Shown: positions 16,301-24,812 of the stretch, piece after piece | Layout: each line of letters opens with the position of its first letter | How positions within the stretch are numbered: position 1 is the stretch's first letter | NCBI GenBank assembly: GCA_036505635.1 | Contig: DASXTC010000038.1 | Span: 1 to 64,000 of the forward strand | DNA length: 64,000 nt | Source: DASXTC01 sp036505635 | GTDB taxonomy: Bacteria > Acidobacteriota > Polarisedimenticolia > JACPZX01 > DASXTC01 | Direction: 5' to 3' | Position numbers and translations under genes: made by a program | Notes under the pieces: generated by a model | The model's database searches: none | What the model was told of the DNA's origin: nothing | The model's input: the letters and a program-made list of their open reading frames with translations, nothing else

Positions 16301-16340
16301 ACGGGTGCGTGAAGCCCTCGAGTCCGAGCTGGATTCCTGA
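13290..16340 (+). CDS. Hybrid sensor histidine kinase with PAS, two receiver domains and Hpt
   Basis: This 1016-aa protein has about six membrane helices in residues 28-190 and a short coiled coil. A PAS domain (225-345) follows, then DHp/HATPase (phospho-acceptor His372 in MSHEIRTPMNG, N box LINLIGNAIKF, G boxes DTGLGIS and GGTGLGLAIS). Receiver 1 has Asp662, receiver 2 has Asp811, and the C-terminal Hpt domain has His958 (AAHNLKGSSGTIG). All phosphorelay residues are present, so signal can pass His-Asp-His inside one chain and then to an external regulator. The ATG at 13290 lies inside the RedB-like gene. No DNA-binding regulator is adjacent; the output partner is encoded elsewhere or is the REC-PilZ protein. 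Confidence 0.93.
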   Translation: MPPVDFDKRAAVLYEQDRQAILRRTDRLFAGLMLVEMLAGMAAALWLTPLSWRGLSSTTHPHVWAALLLGPVIVGFPIALIGLRPGAVLTRHAVAVGQMLMGGMLIQFTGGRIETHFIVFGALAFLAFYRDWPVLITASLVVAADHLVRGFVWPESVFGVLTAPIWRSFEHAGWVVFIDIFLITACLQGVREMMATAGRQARLETVNESIEQEVQARTAELKASEARARSILDTAVDGIIMIDTAGSVEWFNPAAERMFGYAAEEVIGRSVNMLMPTPYREEHDGYLHRYLESGARRLVGIRREFLGRRKDGSTLPVDIGIGEVREGSRTSFTAVVRDITLRKQAEEDLRAAKEAAEEATKIKSNFLATMSHEIRTPMNGVIGMTGLLLDTKLDEEQRKYAETVRSSGQALLTLINDILDFSKIEAGKLQLEVINFDLRTAVEEAVELLAERAFTKKLEIASLVHHDVPLAVRGDPGRLRQILINLIGNAIKFTSSGEVIVRARQETRTANDVVVRFEVTDTGLGISGDSQAKLFQPFSQADSSTTRKFGGTGLGLAISRQLVELMGGQIGVTSEPARGSTFWFTVRLEKVSEEALEACGRRDDLRGLRILVVDDNETNRQIVHAQIAAWGMSCDAADSGVSALAVLRAASGGRPFDLAVLDMQMPGMDGMELARTIRADARFASLRLVMMTSVGIRGHAEVARIVGIDAYLTKPVRQSQLYDCLRTVMGSPRHVEPAAKPEPSRLVTAHVLKEAEARSRTRILVVEDNEVNQMVTVRMLEKLGYRCDVAANGLEAVEAQTRVPYDALLMDCQMPEMDGYEASRAIREKEALFGVHTPIIAMTANAMQGDRAKCLAAGMDDYISKPVRHPDLEAILVRWLPQSPRTPTAGEAAATLAGTFSPIDTSVLDNLREEGAKGATGFLADLIGQFLRRAPDWIDKLRVAVTQVDADALRMAAHNLKGSSGTIGANNLASICASLETQARAGSIGQVAGEMLSRLDDEFARVREALESELDS

Positions 16341-16371
16341 AGGGGACTCCACCGGGCCTCGGGCCGCCTTC

Positions 16372-16656
16372 TCAGCGTTCGACCTTGACGTCCTTCCAGA
16401 ATGCGATACGGTCCAGGATCTGCCTGGCCGCGTCCTTGGGGGAGGGGTAGTACCAGGCGCCATCCTTGGCCACGCGGCCGTCGACCACGATGTCGTAATA
16501 GCTCGCTTCGCCTTTCCAGGGGCAGATCGTGCGCGTCGCGCTGTCCTTCAGATACTCCCGCTTGACGGCCGCCCGGGGGAAGTAGTAGTTCCCCTCCACA
16601 ACGACCCCCTCGTCGCTCTCGGCGACGACGGTACCGTTGAAGATCGCCCGCGCCAT
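16372..16656 (-). CDS. DUF427 domain protein
   Basis: The 94-aa protein (ATG 16656, with GGAG six bases upstream) matches the usual length of single-domain DUF427 proteins. Typical features are MARAIFNGTVVAESD at the start, the VVEGNYYFP segment, and the CPWKGEASYYD motif (with Cys and Trp) followed by the AWYYPSP region. The family is widespread and small, without an established biochemical activity, and is thought to adopt a compact beta fold. It is convergent with the hybrid kinase (31-bp gap) and appears monocistronic. Confidence 0.9.
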   Translation of the reverse strand: MARAIFNGTVVAESDEGVVVEGNYYFPRAAVKREYLKDSATRTICPWKGEASYYDIVVDGRVAKDGAWYYPSPKDAARQILDRIAFWKDVKVER

Positions 16657-16690
16657 CAGATCTCTCCCTTCCCGGCGCCCCGCGGCCGTT

Positions 16691-16718
16691 GGCTCCCTCG
16701 ACAATCCTCGAGGGAGCC
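16691..16718. other. 11-bp perfect hairpin upstream of the DUF427 gene
   Basis: Bases 16691-16701 and 16708-16718 form an 11-bp stem with a 6-base loop. It lies 34 bp before the DUF427 start on the minus strand and has no adjacent T-run on either strand, so it is more likely a 5'-leader structure or an operator than a classic terminator. The rest of the 355-bp spacer 16657-17011 shows no convincing gene. Confidence 0.5.
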
Positions 16719-17011
16719 CTTCGATCGTACTATCATGAGTCGCTCCCGCCGTCTCTCTCGCCGGGACGGATCCCATCATACGCCGGAAGGGGCGGGGGGC
16801 CAAGAGACGGGCGCACGTGGTGAATCGGAGGCTCGAGCAGCGAGAGCGCGCCGTGACACCTTGCCAGTCGAAGCGCAGAGATGGGATGCAGTATGCAGGA
16901 CGGGTGAAAGCTGTTCCAGATCGGAGCGCTCATGAAGATGTGGAGCTCGGGACAGGCCTCACGCGCGGGCTCCGCCGCGACGTCATGGGACGGCGCAGGC
17001 GCCACTTCCCG

Positions 17012-17262
17012 TCAGAACATCGTGTTGTCGTTGGCCGATCTCTCCGGCACGCGCTGGAGCATATCCCGGTGTTCCACTATCCGGCCCTGGTCGTCGAAGC
17101 GAAAGATGTCCATCGCCGGCCAGGGGGCGTCGCCAGGCCATTCCTGAAAGCAATGAAGGATGACGTAGTTGGCCTCGGCGAAGACGCGTTTGAAGTATTC
17201 GATGAACGCCTGTTTGCCGGAGATAATAGAAGGCCTGCGCCGTTCTCTTGTTTCGTTCCAGA
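17012..17262 (-). pseudogene. Decayed SnoaL-like (NTF2-fold) protein gene
   Basis: One minus-strand frame reads GKQAFIEYFKRV...ANYVILHCFQEWPGD...MDIFRFDDQGRIVEHRDML and ends in SANDNTMF with a stop at 17014-17012. This is the characteristic C-terminal half of the SnoaL-like nuclear-transport-factor-2 family. Just upstream, in a different frame, ERNKRTAQAFYYL matches the family N-terminus. The middle (about 30 residues) is missing with a frameshift at the junction near 17225-17230, and a further short segment after EYF also seems shortened. No start codon opens the frame. It is therefore a gene remnant damaged by deletion, not a working gene. Confidence 0.65.
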
Positions 17263-17367
17263 CTATCGCTCAGGCCATGCCCTCAGCAGGGATCAGGCCA
17301 GACTTGCGGGGGTCGCGAAGTCGGATGCGGTGAGCAGTATATCTTGCTACCACGGGGTGGAGACGTC

Positions 17368-18552
17368 ATGGTCCATCGCACATGCATGCTCGTACTGTTG
17401 CTCTCGTTCTGCGCCAGTGCCGGCGCCGGCGCCGGCGCGGGCGACCCAGTAAGTATCGGTGAATCACGGCGTATCCATTCAACCCTGCTCAACGAGGACC
17501 GGGAGTACCAGCTCTATCTGCCTGACAGCTATAAATGGGCGAAGGATCGGCGTTACCCGGTCCTCTACGTCCTCGATGGCAAGACTCATTTCGTCCACAC
17601 CGTTGGTTCAGTGGGTTTCCTCGCCTCGAAGGGAGAGATCCCTGAAATGATCGTGGTAGCGGTCGCCAGCACAGTGCGGGTGAGGGATTTCACTCAGACG
17701 GACTGGCCCAGTGCCTGGATCGGCGGCGGCGGCGCGGACAATTTCAGGCGCTTCCTGTCGAACGAGCTCATACCGGAGATCGACATGACCTGGCGCACGG
17801 ATGGGTTCCGGATGCTCTCCGGTCATTCCGCGGGCGGGCAGTTCGTCCTGTATTGCCTGACATCAGCGCCGGCGCTGTTTCAGGCTTATTTCGCGCTGAG
17901 CCCAAGTCTCGATTGGGACGACAACCTGCCGCAACGGTCACTGGGGAAGTCCTTCGAATCGACCCGCAGCTTGCCGGCGTTCCTGTACGTTGCCCGCTCG
18001 GATGATTCCGGGCGCGCCCTCGCCGACTACGAGCGGCTCGTCGAGACGCTCAGGACGAAATCCCCGCAGGGATTCCGCTGGCACAGCCAGGCATTCCCGG
18101 AAGAAACGCACGTCAGCGTTCCCTTGCTCGCGCAGATCGATGCCCTGCGCCACCTCTACACGGGATACCGGTTTCACAACGACCTGCTGGAGAAAGGGTT
18201 CCAGTTCGCGCAAGCGCATTTTCAGGACGTGTCGAAGACGGTGGGATGGCCGATCGCCATTCCGGAGGGCGTGATAAACAGCCTGGGCTATGCCGCGCTA
18301 TCCGCGGGGAAGACCGAGGATGCTATTGCATTGTTCAAGCGTAATGTCGAGGCCAACCCGAACTCCGCCAATGCCTATGACAGTCTGGCGGAGGGGTATG
18401 CGAAAGCCGGAATGTGGAAGGATGCCGCACGTGCATCGGATAGGGCGGTCGCCCTGGCCATCGAGTACGACCATCCCAGCCGAGCCTACTTCATCGAGCA
18501 AGCCAGGAAGTTGAATGAGCGACTCAAACAGGAGTCCGGGAATCCAAAGTGA
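17368..18552 (+). CDS. Secreted alpha/beta-hydrolase esterase with C-terminal TPR
   Basis: The start is ATG 17368 (394 aa), preceded by GGTGGAG, giving a signal peptide that ends in an Ala/Gly run (about 18-25). The catalytic fold shows the nucleophile Ser154 in GHSAGG and a probable His248 in PEETHVSVP, as in the putative esterase family that includes ferric-enterobactin esterase and antigen-85-like enzymes. The C-terminal 100 residues contain one or two TPR units (NAYDSLAEGYAKAGMWKDAA). The substrate is unknown. Codon use is less GC-biased than in neighbours, and the gene lies beside a decayed gene, so acquisition by transfer is possible. It faces the permease gene convergently. Confidence 0.85.
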   Translation: MVHRTCMLVLLLSFCASAGAGAGAGDPVSIGESRRIHSTLLNEDREYQLYLPDSYKWAKDRRYPVLYVLDGKTHFVHTVGSVGFLASKGEIPEMIVVAVASTVRVRDFTQTDWPSAWIGGGGADNFRRFLSNELIPEIDMTWRTDGFRMLSGHSAGGQFVLYCLTSAPALFQAYFALSPSLDWDDNLPQRSLGKSFESTRSLPAFLYVARSDDSGRALADYERLVETLRTKSPQGFRWHSQAFPEETHVSVPLLAQIDALRHLYTGYRFHNDLLEKGFQFAQAHFQDVSKTVGWPIAIPEGVINSLGYAALSAGKTEDAIALFKRNVEANPNSANAYDSLAEGYAKAGMWKDAARASDRAVALAIEYDHPSRAYFIEQARKLNERLKQESGNPK

Positions 18553-18579
18553 TCCCTGATTGTTCGTTCAAGCGGACGT

Positions 18580-20322
<1,743 letters not shown>

Positions 20323-20371
20323 GTGGCCGCCATCATAGGCGAGGGAGGACCGCACCTCAAGAAAAATCCGG

Positions 20372-20875
20372 TCAAGGTCCGGCGAGGTGCCGCAGCCTCT
20401 CCGCGAGGTCCAGCCGGTTCAGGTCCCCCATCAGGATCCGATCCGCCACGCGCCCATCCCGCCCCACGATGAGCGTCACGGGAAGCGAGAGGACGCCGTA
20501 CTCCTCCGCGACCTTCCCGCGCGAGTCCATGAGCACGGGAAAGGTCAGCCCGGATCCTTCAACGTAGGCGCGCACCTTCCTGGGCCTCTCGCCAAGGTTG
20601 ACCGCGAGCACCGCTACGTCGTCCGCGTGGGCGCGCGACACCTCCTCCAGGATCGGCATCTCCTGCCGGCAGACGGCGCACCAGGTGGCCCAGAAGTGCA
20701 GGAGCACCACGCGACCCTTGTAGTCCGAAAGCAGGACCTGCTTTCCCGCGAGATCGCTCAGGGCGAAGAGGGGCGCCCGGCTGCCGGCGGCCAACTCGCC
20801 CGAGGAGGCGGGGGCGGCACAGAGGGCCAATCCAGACAGCAACGTCACGACGGCAGCAAGGCGCCTCACGAGCAT
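20372..20875 (-). CDS. Secreted TlpA/ResA-like thioredoxin
   Basis: The 167-aa protein has a signal peptide (to about residue 26) and an AhpC/TSA-redoxin core. The redox motif is WCAVC with Cys66 and Cys69, followed by the cis-Pro segment GVLSLPVTLIVGRDG. ResA/TlpA-type proteins keep periplasmic thiols reduced, for example during cytochrome c maturation or copper delivery. The gene follows the outer-membrane protein gene by four bases, and the operon starts with a Cys-rich small exported protein, a plausible substrate. That link is inference from gene order. Confidence 0.9.
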   Translation of the reverse strand: MLVRRLAAVVTLLSGLALCAAPASSGELAAGSRAPLFALSDLAGKQVLLSDYKGRVVLLHFWATWCAVCRQEMPILEEVSRAHADDVAVLAVNLGERPRKVRAYVEGSGLTFPVLMDSRGKVAEEYGVLSLPVTLIVGRDGRVADRILMGDLNRLDLAERLRHLAGP

Positions 20876-20879
20876 CCTC

Positions 20880-21893
20880 CTAGAAAGTCTTCGAGAGCCC
20901 GGTCAGCAGGCCCGTCCGCGGCGCGAGCTGGGCGTCCCTGACGTCCTGGTATACCGGAGCCTGCAGGAAAAAATAGAACGAGCTCGAGGTGGACATGTAA
21001 CAACGCACCCCTGGTGTGAGGTTCACGAAGGTCGCCCCGGTCGAGGGAACCTTGTCGCCAAGGTACCGGTCGGCCGCCGTCCTTCGTCCGTTGAGCTGCA
21101 CCGACCAGCTCCACCTGTCCCTCACACGATAGCTGATCCCCGCGTTGGCGAGGCTCTCGGCCCCGAACCGGTAGTCGAGGTCGTTCTCCGAGTTCCACTT
21201 GTGTGACCCGGAGACGAAGTACTCGAATCGAACCGGGATCCACTGGTGCGCGTAGTAGGCGCTCGCGATGAGGTCGGTGGAGCCGGAGCCGGGCTGGATG
21301 GTCGGCTCGTTGATCTCCCCCTCGCTGTCTCGCAGCCTGTACTGGCCCGTGGGCAGCTTGAGGGTCAGCCCGCCCACCAGGAGGTCCTTTGTCCTGACGA
21401 GAAACGCGTAGCGCCCCCCCAGCCGCGCGTCGCCGAACCCCGAGGAGCCGTCCTGTCGCGTGAAGGACTCGTTGGGAGTGCCGACGTCGTCGTAGTGCTC
21501 ATGGTCACGCTCGTTCAGCAGCGGGAGCGACGCCGCGAGGCTCAGGCGGCCGGTGACCCCCCAGGCCAGGTCGAGCTGGACAAGGCTGTTCTGGGTCCTG
21601 ATCTCCCGGTGATGATCGGGCTCCAGCTCTCCGTTCTCGAAGTCGACCTTGGGAGTCAGGACCTCCCTCACGCCGTGTGTGCCCTCGAGCTTTCTGTCCT
21701 GGACGACGTAGCGGAACGACAGATTCAGGGTGATCTCACCCTTCGAGCCCACGCCCTCCTGCGTCCCGGTCACAAGGAAACAGTTGGCCGATCCACAGGT
21801 GGCGCCGGCCGGCGAGACGGCGAGAACGCCGCAGGAGATCACGAGGGCAGCCCCTCCGAGGATTCCCCGGAAACGAGATTGATGATGGTGCAT
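20880..21893 (-). CDS. Outer-membrane protein, second gene of the Cys-rich/TlpA operon
   Basis: The ATG at 21893 (337 aa) has a near-perfect AAGGAG ribosome site. A signal peptide is cut near SPAGA-TCG, exposing a Cys pair (CGSANC) at the mature N-terminus. The rest is rich in amphipathic beta strands and ends in LTGLSKTF, with a terminal Phe typical of outer-membrane barrels. It resembles the transporter-like family often annotated as MetA-pathway or generic outer-membrane transporters, but I cannot name a substrate. The Cys pair and the neighbouring TlpA-like thioredoxin suggest a disulfide or metal-related role. Confidence 0.75.
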   Translation of the reverse strand: MHHHQSRFRGILGGAALVISCGVLAVSPAGATCGSANCFLVTGTQEGVGSKGEITLNLSFRYVVQDRKLEGTHGVREVLTPKVDFENGELEPDHHREIRTQNSLVQLDLAWGVTGRLSLAASLPLLNERDHEHYDDVGTPNESFTRQDGSSGFGDARLGGRYAFLVRTKDLLVGGLTLKLPTGQYRLRDSEGEINEPTIQPGSGSTDLIASAYYAHQWIPVRFEYFVSGSHKWNSENDLDYRFGAESLANAGISYRVRDRWSWSVQLNGRRTAADRYLGDKVPSTGATFVNLTPGVRCYMSTSSSFYFFLQAPVYQDVRDAQLAPRTGLLTGLSKTF

Positions 21894-21987
21894 GAAAGGA
21901 TCTCCTTCCAGAAGCGGACCGGATGGACGCATCCCCGGCCGCGGGAAAGACGAGCTTCATGGTGGTCTGATCGACGGAGGCGTCGGA

Positions 21988-22329
21988 TCAGCAGGATGCG
22001 CGCGGGGGAGGATCTGGCGGGGCGGTGGGAAGGTCCAGGGGGGTTTGCGCGCCCTCCATCGCGAGACGCAGGCGCCGGGGATGCGGCGAGGGTCCGACCG
22101 GCGCCGGAAGCAATGCGGCCTTTCCGACCGCCGGGGAGGTCGATGACTCCGCCGGAGCCTCGCTGTGGCAGGGTCGTTTCAGGAAGCAGTGGTCCTTCGC
22201 CGGTCCCGAGCCGCAGCGGCATTCCTTGCTGCACATGGCGCAGGCGACCTCCGGCCCGCCGGCGAGCCGGCCGGCGAGGAGCGCGGCCAAGGCGATCAGG
22301 AGAAGGGCTGCCGGGGTCTGACGGGACAT
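21988..22329 (-). CDS. Small exported Cys-rich protein
   Basis: The 113-aa product starts at ATG 22329, eight bases after GAGGAG. Residues 1-28 form a signal peptide or anchor. The mature start carries a dense Cys cluster, CAMCSKECRCG (Cys30, 33, 37, 39), with Cys48 and Cys54 following (HCFLKRPCH); the tail is Pro-rich and ends in Cys. This pattern suggests metal binding (copper, zinc or mercury) or disulfide bonding. No family is recognised. It lies 94 bp before an outer-membrane protein gene and a TlpA-like thioredoxin on the same strand. Confidence 0.65.
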   Translation of the reverse strand: MSRQTPAALLLIALAALLAGRLAGGPEVACAMCSKECRCGSGPAKDHCFLKRPCHSEAPAESSTSPAVGKAALLPAPVGPSPHPRRLRLAMEGAQTPLDLPTAPPDPPPRASC

Positions 22330-22389
22330 CTGCGCTCTCCTCACGGGACCGACTCACTCTATCACGTCACGCCGAGCGCACGCCGGAAC

Positions 22390-22432
22390 AAAAAAACGGG
22401 GCCCGGCCATGTCACGCAACCGAGCCCCGTTT
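22390..22432 (-). terminator. Rho-independent terminator
   Basis: A 9-bp stem (22394-22402 with 22424-22432) is followed on the minus strand by a run of T (complement of the A-run at 22390-22396). It lies downstream of the Tyr-rich secreted protein gene and just before the Cys-rich operon, so it separates the two transcription units. Confidence 0.75.
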
Positions 22433-22583
22433 AATAAGCGCTGCTGAGAGGTGTCCAGGCTCTCGCGCGCTTGGGGGGGGAGATTCACTGGGAGGCGCCG
22501 CGGGTTGGGGGTTCCCTTCCGATCGTTGGGGGGGACCTTCAGGGAGGAGAGATGCGGCGCCTCCCAATCTTGTCGATCTCTAG

Positions 22584-23000
22584 TCAGTCATCATGGCCCC
22601 AGTGACCTCTCAGGTGTTGAGCGTGAGTCCGCAGACGATTCCGCAGGAACTGCACGTGGGGCGGCAGCGGAATGCGAGGGCGAGCCACGCGGTGGATGAC
22701 CGGTCTTGCGTACGGGTAGTACTGATATCTCGGATAGTAGTGGGCGTAGACCCCCTGGCGAGGGTAGTAGTAGATCGGCCCGCGGGAGCAGTATGCGGGC
22801 GAGTAGTGCACGTGCCCGTACAGGTAGGGGTTGCCGTAGGAGTATCCGACCACCGCCGCGGGTCCTCCGCCGATGACGATCTCGCCGCTGACGTAGGTGT
22901 GGGCCTGTGCGTCCGAAGCGCCTCCCGACAGGAGCAGGGCCAAGGGCGACAGTGTGAAGATCGCCGCCGCGACCGCCGGTCTCTTCAGCATGCTCAGCAT
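22584..23000 (-). CDS. Secreted Tyr/His-rich protein of unknown function
   Basis: The start is ATG 23000 (138 aa), eight bases after GGAGGG. A signal peptide ends near SDAQA-HTY. The mature part is unusually rich in Tyr, Pro and His (PIYYYPRQGVYAHYYPRY, about 75-92), then basic with repeated RxRxP and His. There is no enzymatic motif. Similar short Tyr-rich exported proteins are common and uncharacterised. Metal binding or surface coating is possible but unsupported. A clear terminator lies about 150 bp downstream, indicating a single-gene transcript. Confidence 0.7.
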   Translation of the reverse strand: MLSMLKRPAVAAAIFTLSPLALLLSGGASDAQAHTYVSGEIVIGGGPAAVVGYSYGNPYLYGHVHYSPAYCSRGPIYYYPRQGVYAHYYPRYQYYPYARPVIHRVARPRIPLPPHVQFLRNRLRTHAQHLRGHWGHDD

Positions 23001-23269
23001 CGTTCTGCCCTCCTTCCTTCGTCGTGAATCAGTTTCCGATCTCCCATTTAGCACGGCCCGTGCCACGTGGACCGGCCCGCGTGGTGTGAGCTTAAGTATC
23101 TGTAATACATAGGGTTGTTGGATAACGAGGCGAGCGCGAGGATCCTGAGTTCGTGTCCCCGCAGGGCGTCAGATCGTCCGGTCCCGTCCAACAGAGTGGT
23201 CACATTCGGCGCGCTCCGGATCCACGCGCCTCGCCCTCCACGCGGCCGCGCGAGACGCGGCGCGTTTCG

Positions 23270-23515
23270 CCGCTCTGCAGGCAGACGGTCTCCTACAACA
23301 TTTACCGGGGCGAGTATTCCTCGGGATGGCCGGGGGCCCACTCCTATGCCTGCCTGCTGGCTGCGCTCCTGGACCCGGGCTGTTACGATTCCGACCTGCC
23401 CCCAGCGGGCGCCTCCTATTACTACCTCGCCACCGGGCGGAATTGCTTCGGTGAGGGAACGAACGGCGCCCACAGCGCGGGCGCTCCCCGGCCGATGCCG
23501 GCGGCATGCCCGTAG
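23270..23515 (+). pseudogene. Fragment of an FnIII-like C-terminal domain of a secreted protein
   Basis: The frame ending at 23515 reads YNIYRGEYSSGWPGAHSYAC, then DPGCYDSDLPPAGASYYYLATGRNCFGEGTNG and a Pro/Arg tail. This resembles the last module of large secreted proteins in related lineages, where YxVYRG...YYLVTG...C-GEG-(S/T)-G is followed by RPxPxxCP. The upstream part of such a protein is absent: no signal peptide or good start is present, and the sequence before about 23280 is not protein-like. It is best read as a gene remnant. Confidence 0.45.
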
Positions 23516-23555
23516 GGCAGGTGAAAACGAACCCGCGGGCGTGTTATAAGGACTC

Positions 23556-24812
23556 ATGTCTTCCGCACCCTGCCTGCGCCTCTACCGGGACGATTCGTAC
23601 CTGAGAGAGTTCACGGCGCGCGTAACGGCCTGCGAGCCCGCGGGGGCGGATTTCGTCGCGATCGAGCTGGATCGGACCGCCTTCTATCCCACGGGCGGGG
23701 GGCAGCCTCACGACACGGGGACGCTGGCGGGAGTTCCCGTCGTGGAGGTGCGCGAAGGGGGAGACGGGCGGATCCTGCATATGACCCGCGGCTCCGAACC
23801 TCTCTCGGGGGAGATCGCCGGCGAGATCGACTGGCGGCGGCGATTCGATCACATGCAGCAGCACACGGGGCAGCACATCCTCTCTCGCGCCTTCGTGCGG
23901 ATCGCCGGGGCGGCCACCAGGTCGTTTCATCTCGGCGAGCAGTCGTGCACGATCGATCTCGATCTCGCAGATCCGGATGAGGGGTTGATCCGGCGGGCCG
24001 AGGCGCTGGCCAACGAGAACATCTTTGCCGATCACGCCGTGGCGGTCGATCAGGTTCTCGCGGATCGCGCGCCGGGCATTGCCGCCAACATGAACCTGGC
24101 GCGGGAGCTGGCGCTCAAGCCGGGGGACGCCATCCGGATCGTGAAGGTCGGTCCCTTCGACGAGACGCCGTGCGGCGGGACGCACGTGGCGCGAAGCGGC
24201 GAGGTCGGCGCGGTCGCCATCCGCTCCTGGGAACGCTTCAAAGGGGGCACGCGCGTGAGCTTCCTGTGCGGCGCGCGGGTCGTTTCGGCCCTGGCCGGGA
24301 TGGGCGCGGTGGTGGATGCCTGCGTGGGCCGGCTGTCGGCTCAGCCCGAAGAGCTGCCCGGCGCGATTGGCCGACTCCAGGATCAGCTTGCGGAGGCCCG
24401 CCGCGCCACAAAGCTCCTCAACGAGGCGCTGGTGGGGGCCGAGGCGGTGGCGCGTGACGCGTCGGCGCGGCTGGCCGGCACCTGCCGGGTGATCGTCGAG
24501 GTCTTTCCCGAGCGACCCATCGATGACGTGCTGCTGCTGGCGCAGAAATACACCCTGACCGCCGGCCGGGTCGCGCTTCTGGCCGCGGTGGAGATGGCCA
24601 CGGGCCGGGCGAGCCTCGTCTTCGCGCGCTCCGACAAGGGGACCCCCGCCGATCTGAAGATGGGCGACATCCTCGCGCATGTCTGCAGGTCCCGGGGCGG
24701 CAAGGGGGGCGGCGGGCCGGCGTTGGCGCAGGGCGGCGGGCTCGTGGCCGAGACGGCGCTGTCCGCCCTCGAGGAGGCCTTCGGGATCGTCTCGGCGCGC
24801 CTGGCATCATGA
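23556..24812 (+). CDS. AlaX-type alanyl-tRNA editing protein with DHHA1 domain
   Basis: The 418-aa cytosolic protein lacks the aminoacylation core of alanyl-tRNA synthetase but keeps the editing domain. Zinc ligands are His103 and His107 (HTGQHILSRAF) and Cys206/His210 (CGGTH), with the FYPTGGGQPHDTG segment at 43-55. A DHHA1 domain fills the C-terminus (about 280-418, ending in a Gly-rich GGKGGGGPALAQGGG loop). This is the long AlaX form, which hydrolyses Ser- or Gly-tRNA(Ala) made in error. ATG 23556 follows AAGGA. The TGA overlaps the ATG of the glycosyltransferase gene, an unexpected coupling. Confidence 0.92.
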   Translation: MSSAPCLRLYRDDSYLREFTARVTACEPAGADFVAIELDRTAFYPTGGGQPHDTGTLAGVPVVEVREGGDGRILHMTRGSEPLSGEIAGEIDWRRRFDHMQQHTGQHILSRAFVRIAGAATRSFHLGEQSCTIDLDLADPDEGLIRRAEALANENIFADHAVAVDQVLADRAPGIAANMNLARELALKPGDAIRIVKVGPFDETPCGGTHVARSGEVGAVAIRSWERFKGGTRVSFLCGARVVSALAGMGAVVDACVGRLSAQPEELPGAIGRLQDQLAEARRATKLLNEALVGAEAVARDASARLAGTCRVIVEVFPERPIDDVLLLAQKYTLTAGRVALLAAVEMATGRASLVFARSDKGTPADLKMGDILAHVCRSRGGKGGGGPALAQGGGLVAETALSALEEAFGIVSARLAS

